64,000 nucleotides of DNA from assembly GCF_000715075.1 (NCBI RefSeq), contig NC_134103.1, positions 72,293,519 to 72,357,518 of the forward strand, given 5' to 3'. Of this stretch, positions 21,811-34,508 are shown piece after piece (the stretch's first letter is position 1; every line of letters starts with the position of its first letter). The translations under genes were made by a program, and so were the position numbers. The notes under the pieces were generated by a model. It did not search any database and was not told where the DNA came from. It worked only from the letters and a program-made list of their open reading frames with translations. Source of the stretch: Nicotiana tabacum (lineage: Eukaryota > Streptophyta > Magnoliopsida > Solanales > Solanaceae).

Positions 21811-22406
21811 GGAGCCAAGGGCTTTTTATTCCGAGACTTAGCCCATTTTCCTCATTTCCCACTTGCACTTAGGCGATTTGTAAGAGCATTTTGAGAGGGG
21901 TTTCCATCATCATCAAGAGGCAAGTGATTTATTCTAGTTGTGAGTTAAATACAAGGTTTATATATGGATTTAGACATAAATATTTGTAGAAATTTGGGAT
22001 TTGGAAGAAAAACCTAGAAATTAATATTTTGGATTTTGACCACGAATTTGGGCATGGAATTTGAAATAAATTATATATTTGAGTTCGTGGGGTTATGAGT
22101 AAAGTTTGTCTTCAAGAATATTCGAAATCCGGGCACGTGGGATCGAGGGTGATTTTTATCGACTTTTCGAGCGGAGTTGGAAATTATTGTAAATAGGATT
22201 ATAATGATTATTAGAGTATATATTTATGGAATTGGTAATTTATTGACTAGTTTTGGAGCATTGGGCATCGATTTGAGTTGTTTGGAAGGCTTGGGAGTCG
22301 GCTGTGGAACTTCGGAGCGAGGTAAGTCTCCTTTCTAACCTTGTAAGAGGGAATTAACCCCATTGGTGAATCAAATCATTATGTGTTTCTATTTGTGGAG
22401 GATACG

Positions 22407-22436
22407 TACGCACGAGGTGACGAGAGTCCATGCGTA
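22407..22436 (+). other. LTR1 hairpin with GAGGTGACGAG loop
   Basis: Arms TACGCA (22407-22412) and TGCGTA (22431-22436) enclose CGAGGTGACGAGAGTCCA. Copies lie at about 31253-31282, 32953-32985 and 36207-36240 in the other LTRs of the chain. Confidence 0.55.
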
Positions 22437-23927
22437 GCTACTATTATACTTATGTCCGGGTAGTCTAGGACCCATATCATGTTGTACTTGCGATGTTTGC
22501 GCCCTACTTGTTAATTTAATTATTTAAAATATTTAGAAACTCGATAAAGGAATTGTAAAATGGTTAAACTTCATTTACTTGACCGTTAAATGAGAATTTG
22601 AAATTTCTTGGAATAATTTCCCCTTAATAAATCTTGAATTGTTTGTTTAATGTGTTTTCTCTTTTGTGGAGCGGGCCGAACGCCTCGGTAGCAGATAGAT
22701 GCATCTATGGTTCGACCCTCGGCATTGCACAGTTTAAATAATTATTTTGGATCGGGTCGTACGACCTCGGCATGATTTGCGCATGATATATCTATGGAAT
22801 TGATAATAATTGATATTGCTTTCATTGGCCAGAGGTCCAAAAATATTAAATGAAAAAAATAAATTTTGAAATTTCTTATTAACAAAAGAATTATTTACTT
22901 ATTTTATGATATTGAGCTTACAGTCGTTCTACGTAATCCATGCTTAATTATATCATTAATATTTTATTTATAGCCTATAGTAAGTGTCGAAGTCGACCCC
23001 TCGTTACTACTTCTTCGAGGTTAGGCGAGATACTTACTGGGTACGCGTTGTTTACGTACTCATACTACACTTGCTGCACATTTTTGTGTAGGTACATATA
23101 TGTCTAGTGGTCTTGTGGGCGCAGAGGCACGGTTATTGCGGGGACTTAAGTGAGCTGCATTCTATACTACGATCCACATCCAACAGAGTCTCCTTCAGAG
23201 TATTTATATTTATCCTGTCCAAATTTGTATTCCGGACAGATGTTGTATTTTATTTTACATTCCTAGTTGAGGCTCATGCACTTGTGACACCGGGTTTTGG
23301 GATGGTTATGGGTTGTCTTGTATTGAAATTGTTAAAAATAATATTATTTATTTTATAAATTCCATCTTTTACTTTTTAATTCAAGGAAATATGATTTTAG
23401 AAATATTAAAATGAGAATCAAATTAAGTATTTATTTTTGCCTTGCCTGACAGCGGTGTGCGGTGCCATCACGACATTTAATGGATTTTGGGTAGTGACAA
23501 CATGGTATCAAAGCACTAGGTTCACTTAGGTCTCACGATTCATGAGCAAGTATAGTAGAGTCTTGCGGGTCAGTATGGAGACGTCTATACTTATCTTCAA
23601 GAGGCTACAGGGCTGTTTGGAGCATTTTCCTTCTTGATTCCTCATCGTGCGATTTAATTCCTTTGAGGCTTATGCCTTTGTTTCCTTCTTATTCAACCTT
23701 ACATGGCGTGAAGCGCTTGTTATAAATTGGGAATCGAGGAATTTTAATGGTACTATATATGCGGTGTAGGATGTTTCTTCCTGCGTATTTGATTGGGCTA
23801 TAGTCATCGCCTTGAGGAAGGTCGTTTTGTCATTTCAGCTCGGTATCAGAATTACCTAAGGTTTTGAGATTTGACATTGATTGTTATGATGATTCGTGCG
23901 TTGCTATCACACCGTGTTTTTGTAATG

Positions 23928-24005
23928 GTAGGATGCTTGTCTATGCGTCGAAGCAATGAATGACTTGGAAGGAGGTTTACTCAGTGCATGATTCAGAGAT
24001 CCAGT
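23928..24005 (+). pseudogene. gypsy RNase H fragment in chain internal segment
   Basis: The frame GRMLVYASKQ-stop-MTWKEVYSVHDSEIQ has the spacing of the RNase H stretch [26 protein letters not shown] seen in gypsy element 1 (YAS-[RK]-Q, then E..Y..[HL]D.E). The same fragment recurs at about 29454 and 34475 in the later internal segments. It supports a Ty3/gypsy origin for this family. Confidence 0.6.
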
Positions 24006-26954
24006 ATTTTATTTCTGGCGAAGGAAAGGCAATCGGACTATGAATCTTCAGGTTTGGGTTGACGGAGTAACGAGACTTGGTATTTCGAGCATGGTGGAAT
24101 TTTCATCTGTGATGTGGTGTCGTCGCCCTGGATTGAATGTGTTACATTTGCCAGCGTTATGGTCTTCATTAATTTGCCTTCGGGGCAGGGTAGTGTGAAA
24201 TATTGACGGGGAAACGGTTGTCAGAGATCGCAGTGTGCGGTGGTACAAGACTTAATCGATGGTCCGGGTGTTGAGGGCTCAAGGAAGATGATATTCGGAG
24301 AGGTTTAAAGTTGGTAGCGATCTATTGGTTCAAGTGCTACAGAGATAGATATTGAGTTAAGGTAACAACTTGCAGCGAAGGATGAGGAAGGACATGTGGG
24401 AGGTGTCTTGCGGTGGTTAAATTTCTAGAAGGCCAAGTGTGAGAAACAGAAGTCGTTTAGTTGCTTAAAGTAGAGAGTTTGACCAAAGTGGGAGAGTGGT
24501 AGAGTAGCATATGGATTCTATGGTAGGATAGCTACACACCTTGAGGAAAGTTTAGAGTGATTTGTGATTCATGGTGGATAGTGACCAGGTCTACGGGCTT
24601 AATTTGGAATATTGGCTATTATAAGTAGGAAGGTTAGATACAATGGAAAGGAGTTGCTTGATATGAAGAAGGATACAACATGAAGGTTGGATTGAATTGT
24701 ATCGTCGCACGTTTAGTTTATGTCAATGGGGAGTGAATGGGCTTGTACAGCTGGTGAATGAGCACGAGCTCAGGATGGTTTAAGGATTTCATAGTAATGG
24801 TAATTAGTGCAGCATCGTTGGAAGGTGTCGACATGGACTTTCCACAGGTGAGTTATCTCATGTGATCAGGCTGGCGATTGCATGGTGTCAACAAAGCTTT
24901 TACGAATAACTCTATCGGCTATCCAGTAAGGGATCGAATAATGTGACTAGTGATTTAGAGTGTTCATAAAATATTTAACAGAAGGATTTCGAGGAATTTG
25001 GCGGGTTGATTGTGCAAGATCATGTCAATGGGGGATAAGGAATCTTGGTGGGTTCCAGAGTTATGCGATGGTTGCTTCAAGCTAAGTGGGAGAGCTCTGC
25101 CGCCTACGATTGGATTGGAAGGTTGTTTACTTGTGAGGTTTAGGGTTATCGGCATATTGGTGGGTTATTACGACCAAGGGAAAGAGAACATCAGTGGTAA
25201 TTTGGGCAAGGGATTTGAGGAATGTGTGCTATAATTGACCTTATCAATTCATGTTTAGGATTGGGGAAGACTCAGGATTTATGCTTCGTGTAGAGGTAAT
25301 TTACAAGGAAAGTGATTCATCCGGGTGCTTCTTTGAGAGGGTGTTCATGTGCTAGCAGTGCCTTGGGGTTTGATTATATTCGGGACCAAGTCAGAGTGGG
25401 TGACTCTCAACAATGGTCCTAGTGGATTCAAAAGTTAAAGTGTGGTGCCTAAGGATTTCGAGTTCGTAGTATGGTTAAGTATCGAGCTGTTGCAGCGGAT
25501 TATGAAAGGGGCTTAGAGTGCTCTATGTTATCTTCGGTATACGGTGTAGCAGTGGAAGAATGCGAGAAAATAACTTTAGAATCATAGGGAAATTATCAGA
25601 ATGGATGTACCATTTGAAGATGTGAATATGCGCACAAGAAGTGTATGAGATGGTTCATAGGTTGTGAGACAGTGTGGTCTCGTGAAATGATGTCCACTCA
25701 GGATAAGTGCGGGATTGGGTTCGTGATGTTTGAATGGAGCTATTATTATTCCTAAGGCAAGGCCAGAGTAAATTAGAAGAAATCAGATCGGTTAGCAATG
25801 GTTGAATTGGCATAATGGTGGCAATGGTCAGTTCCTTCAGCTTGTTAAGTTATACATGTGGTTTGTGGCGGTGCGTGCGAGGCTTGATGGCCTCCGTAAC
25901 TGATTTTATTTAGAGGCATTCGAGTATTATGGCATGTTATGTGTATATGGATCCAGGAAGAGTTATGGTGGTTTAGACCACTTCTTGGGGATTTGTATTT
26001 TCTGCGGTTATGGGAATTCAGTCACGTGTTGCAATGGTTCTTCTGAGATGAGATAAGTAAAAGGTTTCTATATGATAAAGTGTTTATTCTATTGGTGGTT
26101 CAGGAGTTATGGTGAAATTCTTGTACTTTCGCTTATTGGCATGCTAGGCACAGTGAGCGGCATGGGAATTAGAAGTTGAGGATCAAGGTTGCCGTTTGGT
26201 GTTGGCGAGAATATCACGAGCTCGGATGAGCAAGAAAGGATTCAGATGGTTAGAGTAAGCTGGTATTGTCTTGGGCGTCACCTGAGATCGGTGTTCTATG
26301 TAAGAAACTTTGCGTACTGATTGTGGATTCTTGATTTGCTTGATAGCATTTGTGTGGCCGGTGGTATGGAGATTATGGTACTATCGTTAATGTGAGAGTT
26401 TAGGCCTGGAAGGCGCTCTATTCATTTGGTTGTGAACTGTGGATGCTTGTTCCGGATTTGACAGTTGTTCTTGTGTGTCATGGAAAAAAGGGATATTATG
26501 CATCCTTGAAAGGTTATTAGCCTAGTACGGTGCGATCAGAATCGGCTTGAGATCCGTGGATGGATCTAAATATGAATATGGGCTCTATATCAGGCCGGAT
26601 GGGTTTATTTCAGCATAGCGTTGTTTACGAAGGAGTATTCGGGCCTTGGATGTTACTTCTGTCATCAAGTATTCCGTATAATCTCTATTGTGCCATGTGC
26701 GTTGTGAGGTGGTTTGATTATTCGCGCTCGTATTGAGATCCCGTGTAACTTGTGGTATTGTGAGAGCAGGATGGATCTCAAGATGCAAGTCATTTGTTAC
26801 ACCTTAGTTGTGCTTGAGTTTCATCGCGTATGGCGCTATCCGTCTCCTCAGGATTTGTATTATGCACTTCGCGTGCTTGTGGTTGGTATTCGGGTATTTC
26901 GTAGGTATAAGCATTTTGTCTTGATGGGTACTTCCTTATTTATTGTCATATGTG

Positions 26955-27115
26955 GATCGGCTGGCACACTGCCACAGGTATATTGTTGGATCGGGTGGCA
27001 TGCCGCCACGGGTACATTGTTTGGATCGGGTGGCACGCCGCCACGGGTATCATGGTTGGATCGGGTTGCATGCCACAACGGTATCATGTCTGGATCGGGT
27101 TGAGCGCCGTAACAG
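26955..27115 (+). repeat. about 36-bp palindromic tandem repeat (GGATCGGGTGGCACGCCGCC)
   Basis: Five units built on GGATCGGGT followed by GTGGC-N5-GCCAC-like arms, e.g. GTGGCACGCCGCCAC at about 27031. The core is the reverse complement of the 47-bp repeat at 60263-60740 in a different LTR family. Confidence 0.75.
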
Positions 27116-27950
27116 TGAGATGTTGAGTACAGTTCCCTATACCTATTCTTATGTTTTTTTCTTCACATTTTCTGAGGAAGGTTCATAACATCTTTTCGGT
27201 TGTTTAATTAGTCACGTGGGTTGAGCAGTTCTTTCTAGAGTTCATTTTTTCTTTTTGTATCACATGCGAGTTTGTGGATTGTTGGCACATGGTGGCATCA
27301 TATGAGACCTTTGGTAGTGTTTGTGGTGGCTTATTGCCTGGACAGTTTATACTGGGTGAGACGAGATTATTGGATCTGGGATCAGTGCGATCGGATTATA
27401 TGATGCACATTAAAAAGCAAATATTGTTATTTGGTTCATAATGGGGTAATGGTCCTTGTCAGGAGAAGGGACTCAATGATTTGTCAACTCGGAAGTTGGT
27501 TATGAATTTCTACACATCCTTTCTGTTGTGGCAGTATTGTGAGAATTGAAACGGGACTTATATGCTTCGTGAGGTGCGTGTGGGCATCAGATTCGTGGGA
27601 TTTCGACTATCATTGTCAGAGGATATTATTATGGTCATTTAAGTTACACGGTGCATGGTATGAATTCAGTAAAGGTATGCAATCACGTATTGGTGCATCG
27701 TGTAGTGATGGATACGGTGTTCGTATGTTGGAAACAGACCTTGTAGAGGATTTCAGATGTTGGAATTTGGCTCTAAGGCTTATTTGACTAGAAAACAAAA
27801 GGGAGGATTTTCAGGTTTGCTCGAGCTAATGTGCTCAACTGGGTTGTGGTAGCACAGGTAGGTGCACGAGATACTAAACAATGATTTCGGACAACTCTAC
27901 AGCAATTCTTAGCACATTCGAGGACGAACAAATATTTAAGTGGGAGAGAA

Positions 27951-29085
27951 TCCCGACCGATTGTTTTGAACTCCAGCGCGCCGTTCAGCGGTTTGAGGCC
28001 TTGAGTAGTTTCACTTCAGGTATTATGACTTGTATGTGTGGTCGTAATTGAATTTCGGGAAATCCAAAGTTGATTTAGAAAGAAAATTCTCATTTCGGAA
28101 GCTTTAAGTTGGAAGAATTTACTAAGGTGTGATTTTAAGTAAACGACCTCGGAATCGGGATTTGAGGGTTCCAACAGGTTCGCATGATAATTTTGGAATT
28201 GGATGTATGTACGGATCGGATTTTGGATGACCCGGGATCGTTTCGTCGCCTATTATGGAAGTTGGCATTTTGGTTGGAAGAAATTCATAAATTTGGATTG
28301 AAGTGTATTTCAATGTTATCAATGTCCGTTTAGGATTATGAATCCTAGAATAGCTCTGTATGGTGATCCTGGTATTGGGAACGCATCCGGATGTGGATTG
28401 GGAGGTCCGTAGGTCATTTTGGAGTCGTTTGGCGAAAGTTAGAAATTTGAAGGTTTTTGAGAAGTTTGACCGGAAGTAGACCTTTTGATATTGGGGTCGG
28501 ATTCCGATTCCGGAAGTTGGAGTAGGTTCGTAATGTCGAATGTGACTTGTGTGCAAAATTTGAGGTCAATTAGACGTGATTTGATAGGTTTCAGCATCAA
28601 ATGTAGAAGTTTGAAGTTCTGAAGTTCATTAAGCTTGAATTGGGGTGTGATTCATGAATTCGACGTTGTTTGATGTGATTTAAGGCCTCGAGCAAGTTCA
28701 TGTTATATTTTTAGACTTGTGTGGGTGTTTAGTTTAGAGCCCCGGGGGCTCGGGTGAGTTTCAGAGTAGCTTCGAAGTGTTTTGTGAAGAAGTTGGATTG
28801 TTGGTTCTGGTGTGATCGCATTTGCGATGTAATGGTCTCAAATGCGAACATCGCATTTGCGAGGAGGGGTTCGCATTTGCGAAGGGTGGGAATTTTCTGA
28901 GGGATTCGCATTTGCGAACAATTTATCGCTTTTGCGGATCTGTCCCCTTCGCATTTGCGAAGATCTTGGTCGCAAATGCGACCTTGTCAGGGGCAGCTTG
29001 GCTTCGCATTTGCGATGCATTTTTCACAATTGCGACCATCGTATTTGCGAGTCATATGTCGCAAATGCATCATCTGCGACTGGAG
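27951..29085 (+). mobile_element. LTR2 of the chain, 5' part only
   Basis: Starts after the purine tract with TCCCGACCG; about seven bases of the usual TGTAACGACCC are missing. It stops within the phrase-array end (CATCTGCGACTGGAG) and passes directly to internal sequence corresponding to 23561. The shared bases at the joint are GAG. Confidence 0.85.
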
Positions 29086-31020
29086 TCTTGCGGATCGGTA
29101 CAGAGACGTTTGTACTTATCTTCGAGAGACTATAGGGCTGTTTGGAGCATTTTCCTTCTTGATACCTCATCGTGCGATTTGATTCCTTTGAGGCTTATGC
29201 CTTTGTTTCCTTCTTATTCAACCTTACAAGGCATGAAACACTTGTTATAAATTGGGAATCGAGGAATTTTAATGGTACTATATATGCGGTGCAGGATGTT
29301 TCTTCATGCGTATTTGATTGGGCTATAGTCATCGCCTTGTGGAAGGTCGTTATGTCATTTCAGCTCGGTATCAGTATTACCTAAGGTTTTGAGATTTGGC
29401 ATTGATTGTTATGATGATTCGTGCGTTGCTATCACACCGTGTTTGTGTAATGGTAGGATGCTTGTCTATGCGTCGAAGAAGTGAATGACTTGGAAGGAGG
29501 TTTACTCAGTGCATGATTCAGAGATCTTGTATTTTATTTCTGGCGAAGGAATGGCAATCGGACTATGAATCTTTAGGTTTTGGTTGACGGAGTAACGAGA
29601 CTTGGTATTTCGAGCATGGTGGAATTTTCATCTGTGATGTGGTGTCGTCGCCTGGATTGAATGTGTTAAGTTTGTCGGCGTTATGGTCTTCATCAATTTG
29701 CCTTCGCGGTAGGGTAGTGTGAAATATTGCCGGGGAAGCGGCTGTCAGAGATCGCAGTGTGCGTTGGTTCAAATCTTAATCGATGGTCCGGGTGCTGAGG
29801 GCTCAAGGAAGATGATTTTCAGAAATATCTAAAATTGGTAGCGATCTATTGGTTCAAGTGCTACAGAGATAGATATTGAGTTAAGGCAACAACTTGGCGG
29901 CAAAGGATGAGGAAGGACATGTGGGGGGTGTCTTGCGGTGGTTAAATTTCTAGAAGGCCAAGTTTGAGAAACAAAAGTCGGGTAGTTGCTTAAAGTAGAG
30001 GGTTTGACCAAAGTGGGAGAGTGGTAGAGTAGCATATGGGTTCTATGGTAGGATAGCTACACACCTTGAGGAAAGTTTAGAGTGATTTGGGATTCATGGT
30101 GGATAGTGACCAGGTCTACGGGCTTAATTTGGAATATTGGCTACTATACGTAGGAAGGTTGGATTGAATTGTATCGTCGCACGTTTAGTTTATGTCAATG
30201 GGGAGTGAATGGGCTTGTACAGCTGGTGAATGAGCATGGGCTCAGGATGGTTTAAGGATTTCATAGTAATGGTAATTAGTGCAGCATCGTTGGAAGGTGT
30301 CGACATGGACTTTCCACAGGTGAGTTATCTCATGTGATCAGGCTGGCGGTTGCGTGGTGTCAACGAAGCTTTTTATGAATAATGCTACCGGCTGTCCAGT
30401 AAGGGATCGAATAATGTGGCTAGTGATTTAGGGTTATCGGCATATTGGTGGGTTATTACGACCAAAGGAAATAGAACATCAGTGGTAATTTGAGCAAGGG
30501 ATTTGAGGAATGTGTGCTATAATTGGCCTTATCAATTCATGTTTAGGATTGGGGAAGACTCAGGATTTATGCTTCGTGTAGAGGTGATTTACAAGGAAAG
30601 TGATTCAGTCGGGTGCTTCTTTGAGAGGGTGTTCATGTGCTAGCAGAGCCTTGGGGTTTGATTATATTCGCGACCAAGTCAGAGTGGGTGACTCTCAACA
30701 ATGGTCCTAGTGGATTCAAAAGTTAAAGTGTGGTGCCTAAGGATTTTGAGTCCGTAGTATGGTTAAGTATCGAGCTGTTGCAGCGGATTATGAAAGGGGC
30801 TTGGAGTGATCTATGTTATCTTCGGTATGCGGTGTAGCAGTGGAAGAATGGGAGTAAATAACTTCGGAATCATAGGGAAATTATCAGAATAGGTGTACCA
30901 TTTGAAGATGCGAATATGCGCACAAGAAGTGTATGAGATGGTTCGTGGGGTGTGAGACAGCGTGGTCTCGTGAAATGATGTCCACTCAGGATAAGTGCGG
31001 GATTGGGTTCGTGATGTTTG
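29086..31020 (+). mobile_element. second internal segment of the chain
   Basis: Matches 23561-25733 but lacks a piece near 24645 and a piece of about 180 bp (24965-25143, bounded by TTTAG repeats). At 31020 it passes to LTR sequence corresponding to about 22174; TTTGA/GAGTTGGA similarity spans the joint. Confidence 0.85.
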
Positions 31021-31552
31021 AGTTGGAAATTATTGTAAATATAATTATAATAAGTATTAGAGTATATATTTATGGAATAGCTCATTTATTGACTAGTTTT
31101 GGACCATTGGGCATCGATTTGAGTTGTTTGGAAGGCTTGGGAGTCGGTTATGGAACTTCGGAGCGACGTAAGTCTCCTTTCTAACCTTGTAAGAGGGAAT
31201 TAACCCCAATGGTGAATCAAATCATTATGTGTTTCTATTTGTGGAGGCTACATACGCCCGAGGTGACGAGAGTCCGTGCGTAGTTACTATTATACTTATG
31301 TCCGGGTATTCTAGGACCTATATCATGTTGCACTTGCGATCTTTGCGCCCTACTTGTTAATTTAATTGTTTAAAACATTTAGAAACTCGATAAAGGAATT
31401 GTAAAAAGGTTAAACTTCATTTACTTGACCGTTAAATGAGAATTTGAAATTTCTTGGAATAATTTCCACTTAATAAATCTTGAATTGTTTGTTTAATGTG
31501 TTTTCTCTTTTGTGGAGCGGGCCGAATGGCTCGGTAGCAGATAGATGTATTT
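31021..31552 (+). mobile_element. LTR3 of the chain, middle part only
   Basis: Matches LTR1 from about 22174 to 22706, including the donor-like box (here GACGTAAGT) and the hairpin. Then it jumps back to LTR position about 20977. Confidence 0.8.
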
Positions 31553-34058
31553 AAGGTGCCTATTGTGGAAGTTGGCATTTTGAAAGAAATTCATAAATTT
31601 AGGTTGAAGTGCAATTCAATGTTATCGATGTCTGTTTGGTATTTCGAGTGTGGGAATAGCTCTGTATGGTGATCCTGGTATTTGGAGCGCGTCCGGATGT
31701 GGATTTGGTGGTTCGTAGGTCATTTTGGAGTCGTTTGGCGAACGTTAGAAATTTGAAGGTTTTTGAGAAGTTTGACCGGAAGTGGGCCTTTTGATATCGG
31801 GGTTGGATTCCAATTCCGGAAGATGGAGTAGGTTCGTAATGTCGAATGTTAATTGTGCACAAAATTTGAGGTCAATCAGACGTGATTTGATAGGTTTCGA
31901 CATCGAATGTAGAAGTTTGATGTTCTAAAGTTCTTTAAGCTTGAATTGGGGTGCGATTCATGAATTCGACATTGTTTGATGTGATTTAAGGCTTCGAGCA
32001 AGGTCATGTTATATTTTTAGACTTGTGTGGGTGTTTGGTTTGGAGCCCCGAGGGCTCGGGGGTGAGTTTTGTAGTAGCTTCGAAGTGTTTTCTGAAGAAG
32101 TTGGATTGCTAGTTCTGGTGTGATCGCATTTGCGATGTAATGGTCATAAATGCGAACATCGCATTTGCGAGGAGGGGTTCCCATTTGCGAAAGGTGGGAA
32201 TTTTCTGAGGGGTTTGCATTTGCGAACAATTTGTCGCTTTTGCGGATCTGTCCCCTTCACATTTGCCAAGATCTTGATCACAAATGCGACCTTGGCAGGG
32301 ACACCATGGCTTCGCATTTGCGATGCATTTGTCGCAAATGCGACCATCGCATTTGTGGCCACTGGAGCCAAGGGCTTTTTATTCCGAGACTTATCCCATT
32401 TCCCTCATTTCCCCCTTGGACTTAGGCAATTTTTAAGAGCATTTTGAGAGGGGGTTCCATCATCATCAAGAGGTAAGTGATTTCTTTTAGTTGTGAGTTA
32501 AATACCAGATTTATATATGGATTTAGACATGAAAATTGGTAGAAATTTGGGATTTGAAAGAAAATCCTAGAAATTGGTATTTTTGGACTTTGACCACGAA
32601 TTTGGGCTTGGAATTGGAAATAAATTATATATTTGAGTTCATGGGATTATGGGTAAAGTTTGTCTTCTAAAATTTTCGGAATCCGGGCACGTGGGCCTGA
32701 GGGTGAGTTATATCGACTTTTCGAACAGAGTTGGAAATTATTGTAAATAGGATTATAATGAGTATTAGAGTATATATTTATGGAATTGATCATTTATACT
32801 AGTTTTGGAGCGTTGGGCATCGATTTGAGTTGTTTGGAAGGCTTGGGAGCCGGCTATGGAACTTCGGAGCGAGATAAGTCTCCTTTCTAACCTTGTAAGA
32901 GGAAATTAACCCCATAGGTGAATCAAATCACTATGTGCTTCTATTTGTTGGGGCTACGTACGCACGAGGTGATGAGAGTCCGTGTGTAGCTAATATTATA
33001 TTTATGTCCGGGTAGTCTAGGACCCATATCATGTTATACTTGCAGTGTTTGCGCCCTACTTGTTAATTTAATTATTTAAAACATTTAGAAACTCAATAAA
33101 GGAATTGTAAAAAGGTTAAACTTCATTTACTTGACCGTTAAATGGGATTTTGAAATTTCTTGGAATAATTTTCCCTTAATAAATCTTGAATTAGTTGTTT
33201 AATGTGTTTTTTTTGTGAAGCGGGCCGAACGTCTCGGTAGCAGATAGATGCATCTATGGTTCGCGTCGTTCGACCCTCGGCAGTGCACAGTTTAAATATT
33301 TATGTTGGATCGGGTCGTACGACCTCGGCATGATTTGCGCATGATATATCTTTGGAATTGATAATAATTGATATTGCTTTCATTGGCCAGAGGTCCAAAA
33401 ATGTTAAAGGACGAAAATAAATTTGGAAAATTCTTATTATCAAAAGAATTGTTTACTTATTTTATGATATTGAGCTTACAGCCGTTCTAGTAATCCACGC
33501 TTAATTATATCATTGATATTTTATTTATAGCCCATAGTAAGTATCGAAGTCGACCCTTCGTCACTACTTTTTCGAGGTTAGGCATGATACTTATTGGGTA
33601 CGCGTTGATTTACGTACTCATACTACATTTGCTGCACATTTTTGTGCAGGTACATATATGTCTAGTGGCCTTGTGGGCGTAGAGGCGCGGTTATTGCGGG
33701 GATTTAGGTGAGATGCATTCTATACTACGATCCGCTTCCAAAAAGAGTCTCCTTCAGAGTATTTATATTTCTCCTGTCCAAATTTGTATTCCGGACAGAT
33801 GTTATATTTTATTTTATATTCTTAGTTGAGGCTCATGCATTTGTGACACCGGGTTTTGGGATGGTTATGAATTGTCCTGTATTGAAATTGTTAAAAATAT
33901 TATTATTTATTTTGTAAATTCCATCTTTTACAATTTAATTGAAGAAAATATGATTTCAGAATTATTAAAATGAGAACCCAATTAAGTATTTATTTTTAGA
34001 TTGCCTGACAGCGGTGTCCGGCGCCATCATGACCTTTAATGGATTTTGGGTCATGACA
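31553..34058 (+). mobile_element. LTR4 of the chain, lacking its first about 300 bp
   Basis: Matches LTR1 from about 20977 to its end (GGGTCATGACA), with array, hairpin and CTGCACA/TGTGCAG (33632-33649). It is followed by a primer-binding site TGGTATTAGAGC (34062-34073). Confidence 0.85.
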
Positions 34059-34508
34059 ACATGGTATTAGAGCACTAGGTTCACTTAGGTCTCACTAGTC
34101 ATGAGCAAGTCTAATAGAGACTTGCGGATCGGTATGGAGACGTTTGTACTTATCTTCGAGAGGCTACAAGAACTTCCCTTCTTGATTCCTCATCGTGCGA
34201 TTTGATTCCTTTGAGGCTTATGCCTTTCTTTCCTTCCTATTCAACCTTAGGCGGTGTGAAGCACTTGTTATAAATTGGGAATCGAGGAATTGGACTGGCA
34301 CTACAGATATGTTGCAGGATGTCTCTCCCTGCGTATTTGATTGGGCTATAGTCATCGCCTTGCGGAAGGCCGTTCTGTCATTTCAACTCGGTATCAGTGT
34401 TACCTAAGGTTTTGAGATTTGGCATTGATTGTTATGACGATTTCTGTGTTGCTATCGTATCGTGTTTGTATAATGGTAGGATGCTCGTCTATGCGTCGAA
34501 TAAGTGAA
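34059..34508 (+). mobile_element. third internal segment of the chain (450 bp)
   Basis: Leader plus the beginning of the internal region, up to the RNase H fragment. GAATG stands at its end and also at the purine tract/LTR border of normal copies, so the remaining about 4 kb may have been lost between these repeats. Confidence 0.8.

Larger units (their letters stand above)
20677..23499 (+). mobile_element. LTR1 of the chain (complete)
   Basis: TGTAACGACCCGACC to GGTAGTGACA, 2.8 kb. Contains a GCATTTGCGAA array (21545-21810), GAGGTAAGT (about 22320), a hairpin (22407-22436), the perfect palindrome GGTCGTACGACC (about 22746) and a CTGCACA/TGTGTAG hairpin (23074-23091). Confidence 0.9.
23500..27950 (+). 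mobile_element. first internal segment of the chain
   Basis: Begins with the primer-binding site TGGTATCAAAGC (23503-23514, one change from tRNA-iMet type) and a leader similar to that of the gag-only element. It ends with CATTCGAGGACGAAC and the purine tract GTGGGAGAGAA. About 4.4 kb without an open frame over about 130 codons. I recognise no gag, protease or integrase. An RNase H fragment is readable at 23928-24005. So this is either a heavily decayed pol or a non-autonomous family. Confidence 0.75.

Noticed and set aside
26955..27115. Regular 36-bp repeats resembling a CRISPR array
   Set aside because: Degenerate head-to-tail units without spacers, inside a retroelement.
24048..28556. Scattered frames of 60-144 codons in and after the chain internal segment
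   Set aside because: No conserved motif, and frames are not kept between the homologous copies of the chain.
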